From Hyphomicrobium sp. (GTDB taxonomy: Bacteria > Pseudomonadota > Alphaproteobacteria > Rhizobiales > Hyphomicrobiaceae): DNA of 37,334 bases. The position numbers and the translations under genes are program-made. The notes beneath the pieces are model-generated. The model was not told the origin of the DNA and made no database searches. It worked only from the letters and a program-made list of their open reading frames with translations. Positions 21,801 through 29,841 of this stretch are shown piece after piece. The first letter of the stretch is position 1, and the number at the start of each line of letters is the position of its first letter. The DNA is taken from NCBI RefSeq assembly GCF_009026145.1, contig NZ_WBUE01000036.1, forward strand, positions 1-37,334, given 5' to 3'.

Positions 21801-23730
21801 TCTCAACGACGGTCCCAGTTTCGATGGAGCGCGTGGCGATGTGATCGGCCCACTCGCCGGTCGCCCGGCGTGCGCTCTCGACGATGGCCGGGGGCGAGCG
21901 TCCGTCGCGTGTCGACAGCAGTGCGCGGAAGGGACTTGCGGCGCGGCGCGACGTCAGCCAGCTCAGCGGCGCGGAGAGCACGAGGCCGAGGATGACCGGC
22001 GACATCCAGGCGAGGACCAGCGCCGAGGCCTCGTAGCAGGCCACCGCCATCACGGCGCCGAGCAGCATGTGCCAGCGGTGGAAGCGCACCGCTTCCGCGA
22101 ACGGAATGCCGGCGCCGTCGCGGCTCTGCGTGCGCCAGCCGCTATCGAGCCCGAACAGCACCTGGAACACGGCCACCGTCTGCGTCACCATGAGGATGGG
22201 CGACAACAGGATCGAGAAGAACGTTTCCGTCACCACGCCGAGCACGGCACGCACCGTGCCGAACGTTTCGCGCGCATGGTGCACGCGCTTGATCTCCAGC
22301 GCCAGCCCCAAGAACTTCGGCATCAGCACGATCAGCATGGTGGCGAAGAACAGCCGCAGCGCAGCGCCGGGGTCCGTCACCGGCCATACCGGGAACAGCG
22401 TCTTCTCGTCGATGAAGTAGCTCGGGATCATCTGCTGGCCTTGCAGGGCGAGCACGATGCCGACGACGAGCGAGGAGGCCCACACCAGCGACATCAGATA
22501 GGACGTGGCGCCCATCAACAGGTGCAGGCGTCCCATGGTGGTGATGTTGGAGCCGAATACGATGCCGAGGTGCTGCAGGTTGCCCTGCGCCCAGCGCCGG
22601 TCGCGGGCGACGACGTCGGGCAGCGTCGGCGGCTGGCCCTCGTAGGAGCCCTCGATAGTCGGCACCATGTGCACGCCCCAGTCGGCGCGCGCCAAGAGCA
22701 CCGCCTCGACGAAGTCGTGGCTCTGGATGTCGCCGCCGAAGGGCGCGCGCCCCGGCAGCGTCGGCAGTCCGGCCGCCGAGGCGAACGCCACCGTGCGGAT
22801 GATCGCGTTGTGACCCCAGTAGTTGCCCTGGTCGCGGTGCCAGAACGCGAGTCCGGCGGCGACCAGCGGACCATAAACATTGGAGGCGAATTGGGTGAGG
22901 TACTGCAGCAGCGTCGTCGCGCCGGTGAGGCGGGGGACGGTCTGGATGAGGCCGGCCATCTCGTCGCGCTGCATGGCGAGCGCGAGCCGCACCAGCGTGG
23001 TGCCGGACATCACGCTGTCGCCGTCGAGCACGACGAAGTGCTGATAGCCGCCGCCGAAGCGGCGCACCCAATCCTTGATGTTGCCGGCCTTGCGGCCGCG
23101 GTTCTCGCGCCGGCGCCGGTAGTAGACCGGGATGGTGTCCTTCAGGCGGTGGCGCAGGGCGCGATAGGCGCTCTCCTCGGCGGCGCCGTCACCCTCATCG
23201 CGCGTATCGGAAAGAATGAAGACGTCGAAGGCGGCCGCGCTGCCCATCGACTGGAGCTCGAGCGCGATGGCCTGCACGGTGCCGGCGATGCGCGCGGGGT
23301 CCTCGTGGTAGACGGGGAACAGCAGCGCCGTGCGCGTCGTGAGCGGCGCCCCGGGCAGCGGCAGGTCGATGGTGTCGGCCTTCTCGCCGCCGAACAGCGG
23401 AATGAAGCCCAGCGCCGCGTTCAGCGAGCCGAGCGCGATCCAGCCGAAGGCGATGGTCGACACGATGAGGAACAGGAACTGCAGCGGCGTCGCCTGCTCG
23501 ACGGCGAGCACGCTATGGAGCTCGTAGGCGAAGGCTGCCGTCAGCAGCGCCGCGCCGGTGAATACGGCCGCGCGCGGGATCCAATATCCGCGCCGGCGCC
23601 GCGGCTTTGCACCGCGCGCCTTGAAGTCCTGATCGGGCATCTCGAGCGGAACCTCCGCCGGCAACAACTCGGGGCTGCTGGCGTCAGGGATGCGACCGAT
23701 CTTCTGGCCGGCCACGGTAAGTTCGCTCAT
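21784..23730 (-). CDS. opgH: Glucan biosynthesis glucosyltransferase H
   Basis: Inner-membrane GT2 glucosyltransferase that makes the linear backbone of osmoregulated periplasmic glucans from UDP-glucose. The 648-residue product has hydrophobic segments at both ends flanking a cytosolic GT2 domain, which contains FVVLDGDSVM (the DxD motif) and DRRWAQGNLQH (the Q/RxxRW-type motif). The ATG at 23730 overlaps the opgG stop (ATGA), so the two are translationally coupled; an in-frame ATG also occurs at 23742. The open frame runs much further upstream into opgG, but that part is a shadow frame. The stop overlaps ycjF on the other strand by 17 bp. Confidence 0.93.
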   Translation of the reverse strand: MSELTVAGQKIGRIPDASSPELLPAEVPLEMPDQDFKARGAKPRRRRGYWIPRAAVFTGAALLTAAFAYELHSVLAVEQATPLQFLFLIVSTIAFGWIALGSLNAALGFIPLFGGEKADTIDLPLPGAPLTTRTALLFPVYHEDPARIAGTVQAIALELQSMGSAAAFDVFILSDTRDEGDGAAEESAYRALRHRLKDTIPVYYRRRRENRGRKAGNIKDWVRRFGGGYQHFVVLDGDSVMSGTTLVRLALAMQRDEMAGLIQTVPRLTGATTLLQYLTQFASNVYGPLVAAGLAFWHRDQGNYWGHNAIIRTVAFASAAGLPTLPGRAPFGGDIQSHDFVEAVLLARADWGVHMVPTIEGSYEGQPPTLPDVVARDRRWAQGNLQHLGIVFGSNITTMGRLHLLMGATSYLMSLVWASSLVVGIVLALQGQQMIPSYFIDEKTLFPVWPVTDPGAALRLFFATMLIVLMPKFLGLALEIKRVHHARETFGTVRAVLGVVTETFFSILLSPILMVTQTVAVFQVLFGLDSGWRTQSRDGAGIPFAEAVRFHRWHMLLGAVMAVACYEASALVLAWMSPVILGLVLSAPLSWLTSRRAASPFRALLSTRDGRSPPAIVESARRATGEWADHIATRSIETGTVVEITRAA

Positions 23731-25280
23731 GATTTGGTCCATCGATAGAGCCAGGTCTCGGAGATCTGCTGGTCCCCGAGCCTCAGTGCCAAACGAAGTT
23801 CGGAAAGTTCGGTTCCACCGGGGTCGAGCTCGAAGCTGACGCGCACCCCGTTGGCCTCGGGATTTTCGTGCACGGAAATGTCGGACACCGTGCCGGGATA
23901 GGCGGTGACGACGGCGACCGGCATCTGCCGCTGGCCGGTCAAGGCGGGACCCGTAAAGTCGACGACGAATTTCGTCGCGCCTTCGAGCTTGCCGCGGCCG
24001 ACGCGCGTTGCCGCTGCCGAGGCGCCGCTCCACGCGATGGGCAGGGTGTTCGTCCAGTACATGCGGTAGCTGAAGGAGAACGGCGTGCCCGGCTCCAGTC
24101 CCTTGGCGGGCTTCCAGTAGGCAACGATGTTGTCGTGGATCTCTTCGCTGGTCGGAATCTCGATCAGCTCGACATAGCCGGCGCCCCATGTGCCCTTGGG
24201 CTCGATCCACACCGTGGGGCGCCGCTCATAGCGCGCCTCGAGATCCTCGTAGGAATGAAACGAGCGCGCCCGCTGGCAGAGGCCGAAACCCTTGACGTTG
24301 CTGTCGAGGAAGGCGCTCGTCTGCAGGGTGCGTGGATTGGTCAGCGGGCGCCAGATGCACTCGCTGTTGCCGTTGTAGATGGCTAGCCCGTCGCTGTCGT
24401 GCACGGCCGGACGGAAGTCGTCATCGATGCGATGGTGCCCCGGCCCGTGCAGGTACATGCTGGTCAGCGGCCCGATGCCGACGTGCGTCAGTTGGCGGCG
24501 CGGATAGAGCGTCGCCTCGACGTCGATGGTGGTCGCCTCGCCTGGCTCGGCCTGAAAACGGTAGGCGCCGGTGGTCGATTCAGAGTCGAGCACCGCGTGG
24601 ATGACGATCGAACGCTCGCCGGGCTTGGGCTTCTCGATCCAGAAGGAGCGGAAGAGCGGAAACTCCTCGCCGCCCGGACGCGCCGTGTTGATGGCGAGGC
24701 CGCGCGCCGACATCCCGTAAAGCTGACCGCGGCCGACGGCGCGGAAATAGCTCGCGCCCTGGAACACGACATACTCGTCGAAATAGTCGGGGCGGTTGAT
24801 CGGCCCGTGCACGCGAAAGCCCGAGAAGCCATAGGGCGCGCCCGGCCCCGCAGCTTTGATGAGAGGTCCGAGCGAGAACAGGTTGCTGTCGGCCTTGAGC
24901 CGCTTGGCCGAGCCGCCGTCGACGAGCCACACCTCGACCGGGGTGTTGTACAGCCAGCCCATGGGCAAGAGCTGCAGCTCGAAGTCGATCTTGTCGCCGC
25001 GCCAGATCGCTTGCTCGGTGCGGAAGCGCACGTCGCGAAACTGATCGTAGGAAAGCTGCTTGAAGGAGTCCGGCAGCGTCAGCGACGGGCTGGCGAACTC
25101 GCTGGTGGACAGCTGCTGGGCGATGTTCTGCACCAGTGTAGGGCTGAAGGCGGTCGCAGAGTCGGTCACCGGCTCGGCCAGCGCGCGCGACAGCGCACCC
25201 GCGCGCATGCTTGCACCCAGCATCGCGAAGGCACCCGCCGTCATCAGGACCGATCGCCGGTCCAACCGCGTCGCATGCAT
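23727..25280 (-). CDS. opgG: Periplasmic glucan biosynthesis protein OpgG/OpgD family
   Basis: Periplasmic partner of OpgH acting on nascent osmoregulated glucan chains. The 517-residue product begins MHATRLDRRSVLMTAGAF, which carries an Arg-Arg pair before a hydrophobic stretch like a twin-arginine signal; Tat export is a known OpgD trait, so OpgD is an alternative name. The body is typical of the family: SYDQFRDVRFR near the start, then GFSGFRVHGPINRPDY, YGNGNSE-type elements and the C-terminal Ig-like domain ending SETWLYRWTKS. It is the first gene of an opgG-opgH operon. Confidence 0.92.
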   Translation of the reverse strand: MHATRLDRRSVLMTAGAFAMLGASMRAGALSRALAEPVTDSATAFSPTLVQNIAQQLSTSEFASPSLTLPDSFKQLSYDQFRDVRFRTEQAIWRGDKIDFELQLLPMGWLYNTPVEVWLVDGGSAKRLKADSNLFSLGPLIKAAGPGAPYGFSGFRVHGPINRPDYFDEYVVFQGASYFRAVGRGQLYGMSARGLAINTARPGGEEFPLFRSFWIEKPKPGERSIVIHAVLDSESTTGAYRFQAEPGEATTIDVEATLYPRRQLTHVGIGPLTSMYLHGPGHHRIDDDFRPAVHDSDGLAIYNGNSECIWRPLTNPRTLQTSAFLDSNVKGFGLCQRARSFHSYEDLEARYERRPTVWIEPKGTWGAGYVELIEIPTSEEIHDNIVAYWKPAKGLEPGTPFSFSYRMYWTNTLPIAWSGASAAATRVGRGKLEGATKFVVDFTGPALTGQRQMPVAVVTAYPGTVSDISVHENPEANGVRVSFELDPGGTELSELRLALRLGDQQISETWLYRWTKS

Positions 25281-25788
25281 CTATTCTTCTGCTTTCCGTG
25301 CCTGTGGGGCCCCTCGCCGGCAATCAACGCACACCGCACCCCCGGCGTTCGCCTCTGCCACGTCACGCCAAGGAAATACTCCCGGGCGCGAGCCTTCATT
25401 GCAGCGGCATAACAGCCCTGTACGGCGTTTCCTTCCGACGAACTTACGACCGGCGCGCTGCTTCGCATGGCCGACCAACCATGTCCCGGGAAGCAGGTCT
25501 ACGCGATCGATTGGCGCCGTTTATTGCGCTGCAGCAGAATACTGTAGCCGTAAGATTTGGGCAAGCGGATGACGGTGCAGCGGCTCCGCTGCGATTGAGG
25601 CGTGCGACGCCGCAGCGCATGCGGGTGGCGTCACATTGCCTGCATATTCCGGCCGCTAAAGTTGACGCTGAAACCGCTCTTGGCGAGCGGGCGGCCCTGG
25701 GGGAAGATGGGGTCGCAAGTGCGTGTCAGTAACCAGTTGCGTGGCGATGACCGGAGGGGAACCCGCCGGCGTCGTGGGGGAAGCCGGC
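25281..25788. other. Gap between opgG and the next gene; no gene seen
   Basis: About 508 bp between divergent genes. No open frame here has coding character. The only structure noted is a perfect short inverted repeat GCAGCGG-CT-CCGCTGC at 25577-25592. Promoters for opgGH and the downstream gene must lie here, but none is convincing by eye. Confidence 0.4.
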
Positions 25789-26229
25789 ATGATTGAGGAA
25801 GCGACGCTCATCGAGGCGATCCTGTCGATCCGCTCGCAGATCGATTTCCTCTGGCAGTTCTTCGTCACCGCCCACATCGCCATCTTCGCGCTGCTGTTCA
25901 TCTACGACGAGGCGGTGGAAAGCCTCAACATCATCGCCCGCGCCTTCGCGCTCGGCGGTATCGCGCTGTTCGAGTGGATCAACGGCAAGGCGCTGGCCAA
26001 CACCTACCTGCTGCTCGACGCCACCTTGGACCAGTACCGGGCCCTCTACGGCGAGGCGGCGCGCTTCCAGCCGGCCTTCTTCCAGCACTTTGTCGGCCAG
26101 AGCTTCGTCGACCGCCCGGCCATGGTGCTGGTGACGCACAGCATGGCCTTCGTCGTCATTTTGCTGGCGCTCTTGTCGCGGGAGTTCATCCGGTCGCGCC
26201 GCAATCGCCGCCAGGGCACGGCAAGCTGA
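25789..26229 (+). CDS. Small membrane protein of unknown function
   Basis: A 146-residue protein with an amphipathic N-terminus (MIEEATLIEAILSIRSQID) and three hydrophobic segments. These are at about 20-42 (FLWQFFVTAHIAIFALLFIYDE), about 50-68 and about 116-136 (MVLVTHSMAFVVILLALLSREF), with a basic tail (RSRRNRRQG). It matches no family I recognise. ATG 25789 follows a GGGGGAAG ribosome-binding site. The frame opens further upstream to 25723, but those residues look non-coding. Confidence 0.65.
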   Translation: MIEEATLIEAILSIRSQIDFLWQFFVTAHIAIFALLFIYDEAVESLNIIARAFALGGIALFEWINGKALANTYLLLDATLDQYRALYGEAARFQPAFFQHFVGQSFVDRPAMVLVTHSMAFVVILLALLSREFIRSRRNRRQGTAS

Positions 26230-26590
26230 CCGCGATGGGCGGCAGCCGGCAGCGAAAAGCGTGGCCGAACGCACATAGGGCACGACCTTCTGGGGATAAC
26301 CCCGTCACAGATACACGGCTGAAGCGATGGAAAATCGTGCGAACGCAGAGAGTTGTGGCCAAAATGCGAGACGTTGCAACTGAGACACAACGTCGGGGGA
26401 TTCCGCTGCTTTGGGCGCGCAGCCCGTTTCCTGAGCAGTCAATCTCTGCTTAATCTTTTGCCCCGAGCGGTGATTCGGCTTCGCGGCCGCCGCGGTGCAA
26501 GTGAACGAACGTTGCGTTGGGTTTTGTAGGGAGTAGGCGGCACTTGTGCGTGGCGTCGCCATCAGAAAGTAAGCAGACGGGAGTAGGTCA
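26230..26590. other. Upstream region of the porin gene; no gene seen
   Basis: A 361-bp stretch, less GC-rich than its flanks near 26440-26560. I see no coding frame worth reporting. It must contain the porin promoter. A GGGAGTAGG ribosome-binding site lies at its right end. Confidence 0.4.
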
Positions 26591-27904
26591 ATGAAAAAGT
26601 ATGGTTTTGGCGCCCTGGTGGCAGCAGGCCTGCTGGCTGGCGGTCTTTCCGCTGGCAGCGCCTCCGCCGCCGATCTGGGGGGCAACTGCTGCGCTGATCT
26701 CGAGGAGCGTATCGCTGAGCTCGAGGCCACGACCGCCCGCAAGGGCAACCGCAAAGTGTCTCTCACCCTTTCGGGTTGGGTCGCCGAGCAGGTCATGTGG
26801 TGGGACGACGGCGTTGAGAGCAACGTCTACGTAGGTGGCATCGGCACGACGCTGGCCAGCCACTTCAAGTTGACCGGCCAGGCGACGATCTCTCCAGGCT
26901 GGTATGCTGGTTACGTGATCCAGGTGGAAGTCTACGGCAGCGAGACGCTGCTGGCGATCAATCAGAATGTGGCCACGGGCTCCAGCCTCTATGGTGGTGG
27001 CAACTCCGGCCTCAACACGCTGCAGTCCTTCTGGTTCATCAAGAGCGACCACCTCGGCAAGTTGAGCGTCGGCAAGCAGTCGCAGGCCTCTGACAACACC
27101 GCCATCCTCGTCGACGGCTCGGGCTCGCTCGTTCCGGCGAACTTCGTGGCGTTCGAATACGGCGGATTCTTCCTGCGTGGCACGAACGGCAGCACCGGTA
27201 GCAATTGGTTTACAGCCATGGGCTGCACGGACTGCAACGGCATTCCGTTGAACTCCGTCCGCTACGACTCGCCAACTTTCGGTGGCTTCTCGGCCTCGGC
27301 CTCGTGGGGTGAGGATGACTTCTGGGATGTCGCCGCGCGCTATGCGGGCGAGCACGGCGGATTTAAGGTTGCCGTGGCCGCTGCCTACAGCGAGGCGACG
27401 GACTCGAACACGCTTGCTTCCGTCCCTAACGGTGGCCTCATCGCGCAGGCTCCGGACACGGAGTTCTTCCAGGTCGGCGGTTATGTCGAGCACGTAGCGA
27501 CGGGCCTGTTCCTCTACGGTGCCTATGGCCAGCTCGAAGCGATGGCCGGTCCTGACCTGAACGACTTCTGGTACGTCAAGGCCGGTCTGCGCGAGCGCTG
27601 GAGCCCGCTTGGTCACACCGTGCTCTACGGTGAGTACCAGCGGTCCAACAATGACGCGGGGTTCGGTCTCACCGGTCTCAGCAGCAACGTCCCAAATGTT
27701 AACTGCAACAACGTCAACGAGTGCACGTCCGAAGTTGAGATGTTTGGTGTGGGCGTCGTGCAGGAGATTGACGCCGCCGCCATGTCGCTGTGGGTGTCGT
27801 ATCGCCACCTTTCGGCCGATGTCCACGACAACTTCGTCATCACGGGCGACGTCCCGACCGAGGACTTCGACATGGTGAAGGCCGGCGCGCTCATCAACTT
27901 CTGA
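26591..27904 (+). CDS. Alphaproteobacterial porin (Porin_2-like)
   Basis: Outer-membrane trimeric porin for passive diffusion of small hydrophilic solutes. The 437-residue product has a cleavable signal peptide (about 1-26, ending GSASA-ADL). A short coiled-coil-like segment follows (CCADLEERIAELEATTARKG), a hallmark of this porin family. About 16 amphipathic strands rich in Tyr, Trp and Gly then lead to a C-terminal Phe (GALINF). ATG 26591 follows GGGAGTAGG. A strong terminator follows the stop. Codon use and composition suit a highly expressed gene. Solute specificity is not predictable. Confidence 0.9.
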   Translation: MKKYGFGALVAAGLLAGGLSAGSASAADLGGNCCADLEERIAELEATTARKGNRKVSLTLSGWVAEQVMWWDDGVESNVYVGGIGTTLASHFKLTGQATISPGWYAGYVIQVEVYGSETLLAINQNVATGSSLYGGGNSGLNTLQSFWFIKSDHLGKLSVGKQSQASDNTAILVDGSGSLVPANFVAFEYGGFFLRGTNGSTGSNWFTAMGCTDCNGIPLNSVRYDSPTFGGFSASASWGEDDFWDVAARYAGEHGGFKVAVAAAYSEATDSNTLASVPNGGLIAQAPDTEFFQVGGYVEHVATGLFLYGAYGQLEAMAGPDLNDFWYVKAGLRERWSPLGHTVLYGEYQRSNNDAGFGLTGLSSNVPNVNCNNVNECTSEVEMFGVGVVQEIDAAAMSLWVSYRHLSADVHDNFVITGDVPTEDFDMVKAGALINF

Positions 27905-27922
27905 GCCACCGACACTCACTGC

Positions 27923-27966
27923 AAGAAAAGGAGGCCGCCCCCGCAACGGGGCGGCTTCTTTCTTTT
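27923..27966 (+). terminator. Intrinsic terminator of the porin gene
   Basis: An 8-bp stem GCCGCCCC (27934-27941) with GGGGCGGC (27948-27955), loop CGCAAC, followed by TTCTTTCTTTT. An A-rich run (AAGAAAAGGA) precedes it and could extend the stem. It lies about 30 bp after the porin stop. Confidence 0.9.
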
Positions 27967-28099
27967 GGCCGGGCCGAAAATCTGGCCTAGACCGCCAGGA
28001 CCGCGACCGACAGAAGCGGTTGGAGAACATCGTTCAAGCAGAGGTCGATCGCCGTAATGGTATTGGACTGGGTTAGAATTTGGGTTAGATTTGCCCGGG

Positions 28100-29011
28100 A
28101 TGAGTGCCGATCGTGGACCCTACCGGAAGAGCTACATCGTGCCGCACGGGTCCGGTTTCAAATACCTGCGCGCTATCCCCAAGGATCTCCAGCCCCTCGA
28201 GAAGAACAAGCAAGCCTGGGTCAAGTACCTCGGCCCCGTGTCCCGGACGGAAGCCGCGACACTGGCGCATGCACTGGCGCATGAGCACGGGCGGCGGATC
28301 ATGGCTCTGCGCGCCCTGTCGCCCGTCGAGCGCGCTACGGCCATCGCGGCGGGCGGGTTTGACAGCTGGAGGGAGTTGGCTCGCGCCGCCGATTTACTAC
28401 CCGCAGCTCAGATGGCTGATGTGGTCTCTTTCGATGCCGACCGGGCTGTCCCCGGCCAGGAACGTGAGCCCGCGACGCCATTGGCAGCACAAATGGCGGT
28501 CGGATCATCAGCAAGCCTATCTTTACTCGCGCTCGTGGAGCTGTGGGAAACGGTCAGATCGCCACGCAGTCCTATCGGGCGAGCCAAGGTAGGGCTTTGC
28601 GTGCGCCGGTTCATCGATTTGGTGGGAAATCTGCCCGCGCATGAAATAACCCGCGCACATGCCGTGGCTTATCGCGATGCGTTAGAGCAGCTGCCAGGCA
28701 TGAAGCCCAAAAACCTTGCCGAACACTTGAGCCGGATGCATGCGCTGTTCGCCGTTGCGATGAGCGAGGGCATCCTGACGGCAAATCCGCTCGATAGCGT
28801 GAAGGCACGCGAGCTCGGCAATGCCCTTGCCCCCCGCCGGCAAGGATTCACCGCAGAGCACGTGAGGGCCATCTTCGCCGCCTTGAGTTCCGAGAGCGAG
28901 ACCTTCGGATGGGTTGTCCGAAAGATAAATCGCCAAATCAGGATGTTACTGCCGTCTTTTGTCGCTTCCCCCACGAGCGACCCAACATCCGCGCTGGCGC
29001 TTGGCCGTTGA
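28100..29011 (+). pseudogene. Tyrosine recombinase, N-terminal half (split by inversion)
   Basis: This encodes an integrase N-terminal part: a DUF6538-like start (GSGFKYLRAIPKDLQP), linker, and a SAM-like core-binding domain (LVELWETV; ITRAHAVAYRDALEQLPGMKPKNLAEHLSRMHALFAVAMSEGILTANPLD is the typical order). Homology ends at GWVVR (28907-28921). After this the frame runs on about 30 codons of unrelated sequence to a stop. The catalytic half lies on the opposite strand at 29087-29606. ATG 28100 was chosen; a TTG at 28091 is upstream in frame. The fragment cannot recombine DNA on its own. Confidence 0.85.
28906..28920 (+). repeat. Left copy of 15-bp inversion-junction repeat
   Basis: CGGATGGGTTGTCCG, encoding part of GWVVR in the N-terminal integrase half. 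Its exact inverse is at 29592-29606. The sequence itself has outer dyad arms CGGA/TCCG around TGGGTTG. The intervening 671 bp is inverted relative to the reconstructed gene. Confidence 0.9.
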
Positions 29012-29086
29012 GTTTGCTCACGCAAGGTTGTATCGGACGAGTACTTCTAATGTGCTCGCGTCTCACGAGAGTTCGCTCGACCAGTG

Positions 29087-29606
29087 CTAATCTTGCAGCG
29101 GATCGATTTTGGCTAGCCACTCCGCGCGGCGCTTCAAAGAGGGCGCACTGCCATAGGCACCGTGCTCGCCGCCTCCGAGAGTGTGGCCCATAATACTTCT
29201 CGACACGCTCTCTGGCATCTCGCACTCCCGCGCGAGCGTACGCCATAAATGGCGGAACGAATGCATCGTGTATCGTGGATCGGCTATGCCGACCTTTTTG
29301 CGCAAGAACCGACTGCCGTAATCCTGGAACCACCGGCCACGACCGAGCCGCTTAACTGGCAGCGATGGGAAGAGCCAGGGCTCAGGCGCTCGATCAGCGG
29401 CGACCGCATGCGCGAGATCGCAGATGGCCATGCAGGCGGGATGAACCGGGATGTCCCGCACGCTGGCGCGATTCTTCAGCGAGCCATACAAATCATGGAT
29501 GCGCAGGACCGGCACCCCGTGCAGCGAGACCACGTCCTCACACCGAAGCTGACAGGCCTCTCCGCTGCGCATGCCGTGATAGGCGAGTAGGCGGACAACC
29601 CATCCG
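29087..29606 (-). pseudogene. Tyrosine recombinase, catalytic half (inverted)
   Basis: Read on the minus strand from the junction: GWVVRLLAYHGMRSGEACQLR, then a tyrosine recombinase catalytic domain. The first catalytic R is in GMRSGE, the HxxR box is HSFRHLWRT, H is in GHTLGGGEHGAYG and the nucleophile Y follows in HGAYG. An in-frame TGA lies just upstream of the shared repeat, so this half has no proper start; ATG 29572 is internal to the domain. Joining 28100-28920 to the reverse complement of 29087-29591 gives one 442-codon gene, including the stop, with no frame error. Confidence 0.85.
29592..29606 (-). repeat. Right copy of 15-bp inversion-junction repeat
   Basis: CGGACAACCCATCCG on the + strand, the exact inverse of 28906-28920. 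Flanking bases outside the 15 bp do not match, so the repeat is exactly this long. Confidence 0.9.
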
Positions 29607-29758
29607 CCATTTCATGTTCTGTTCATGGCAGCACACAGCGACGCATACTAGAACATAACGACCGCAGTAAGTTGCTGGTTTCAGCTATTATTCTGCCACG
29701 ATCCCTCTCGATAATAGGCTCACTGCGGCACGTTCAATCACCCTAGATCGCAAAATGC

Positions 29759-29811
29759 GCGTGGGGTAGAACGTGGGGGATTTTTGAAGGCCTCACTTCG
29801 AATCCCCACGC
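29759..29811. promoter_or_regulatory. Inverted GCGTGGGG repeats upstream of the intact integrase
   Basis: GCGTGGGG (29759-29766), CGTGGGGGATT (29772-29782) and AATCCCCACGC (29801-29811) form a hairpin with one bulged G, plus a third direct half-site. They lie 31 bp before the integrase start. They could be an integrase or excisionase binding cluster, or part of an att site; the end (TTCGAATCCCCACGC) faintly resembles a tRNA T-arm 3' side. Confidence 0.4.
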
Positions 29812-29841
29812 AAACGTCTGGCGTGTACTGAGCAAAACTGC

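Noticed and set aside
21715..23748. 677-residue open frame on +
   Set aside because: Antisense to opgH; shadow composition.
25211..25732. 173-residue open frame on +
   Set aside because: Overlaps the opgG start antisense and has no domain or signal; low-complexity composition.
26588..28030. 480-residue open frame on -
   Set aside because: Antisense to the porin gene, which has signal peptide, barrel pattern and terminator.
28060..28095. Tandem TGGGTTAGAAT / TGGGTTAGATT repeat before the broken integrase
   Set aside because: Two short copies only; could be an operator or att remnant but nothing else supports it.
29795..29811. tRNA-like TTCGAATCCCC sequence
   Set aside because: No matching T-stem 5' side, acceptor stem or anticodon arm nearby; at most an att-site fragment.
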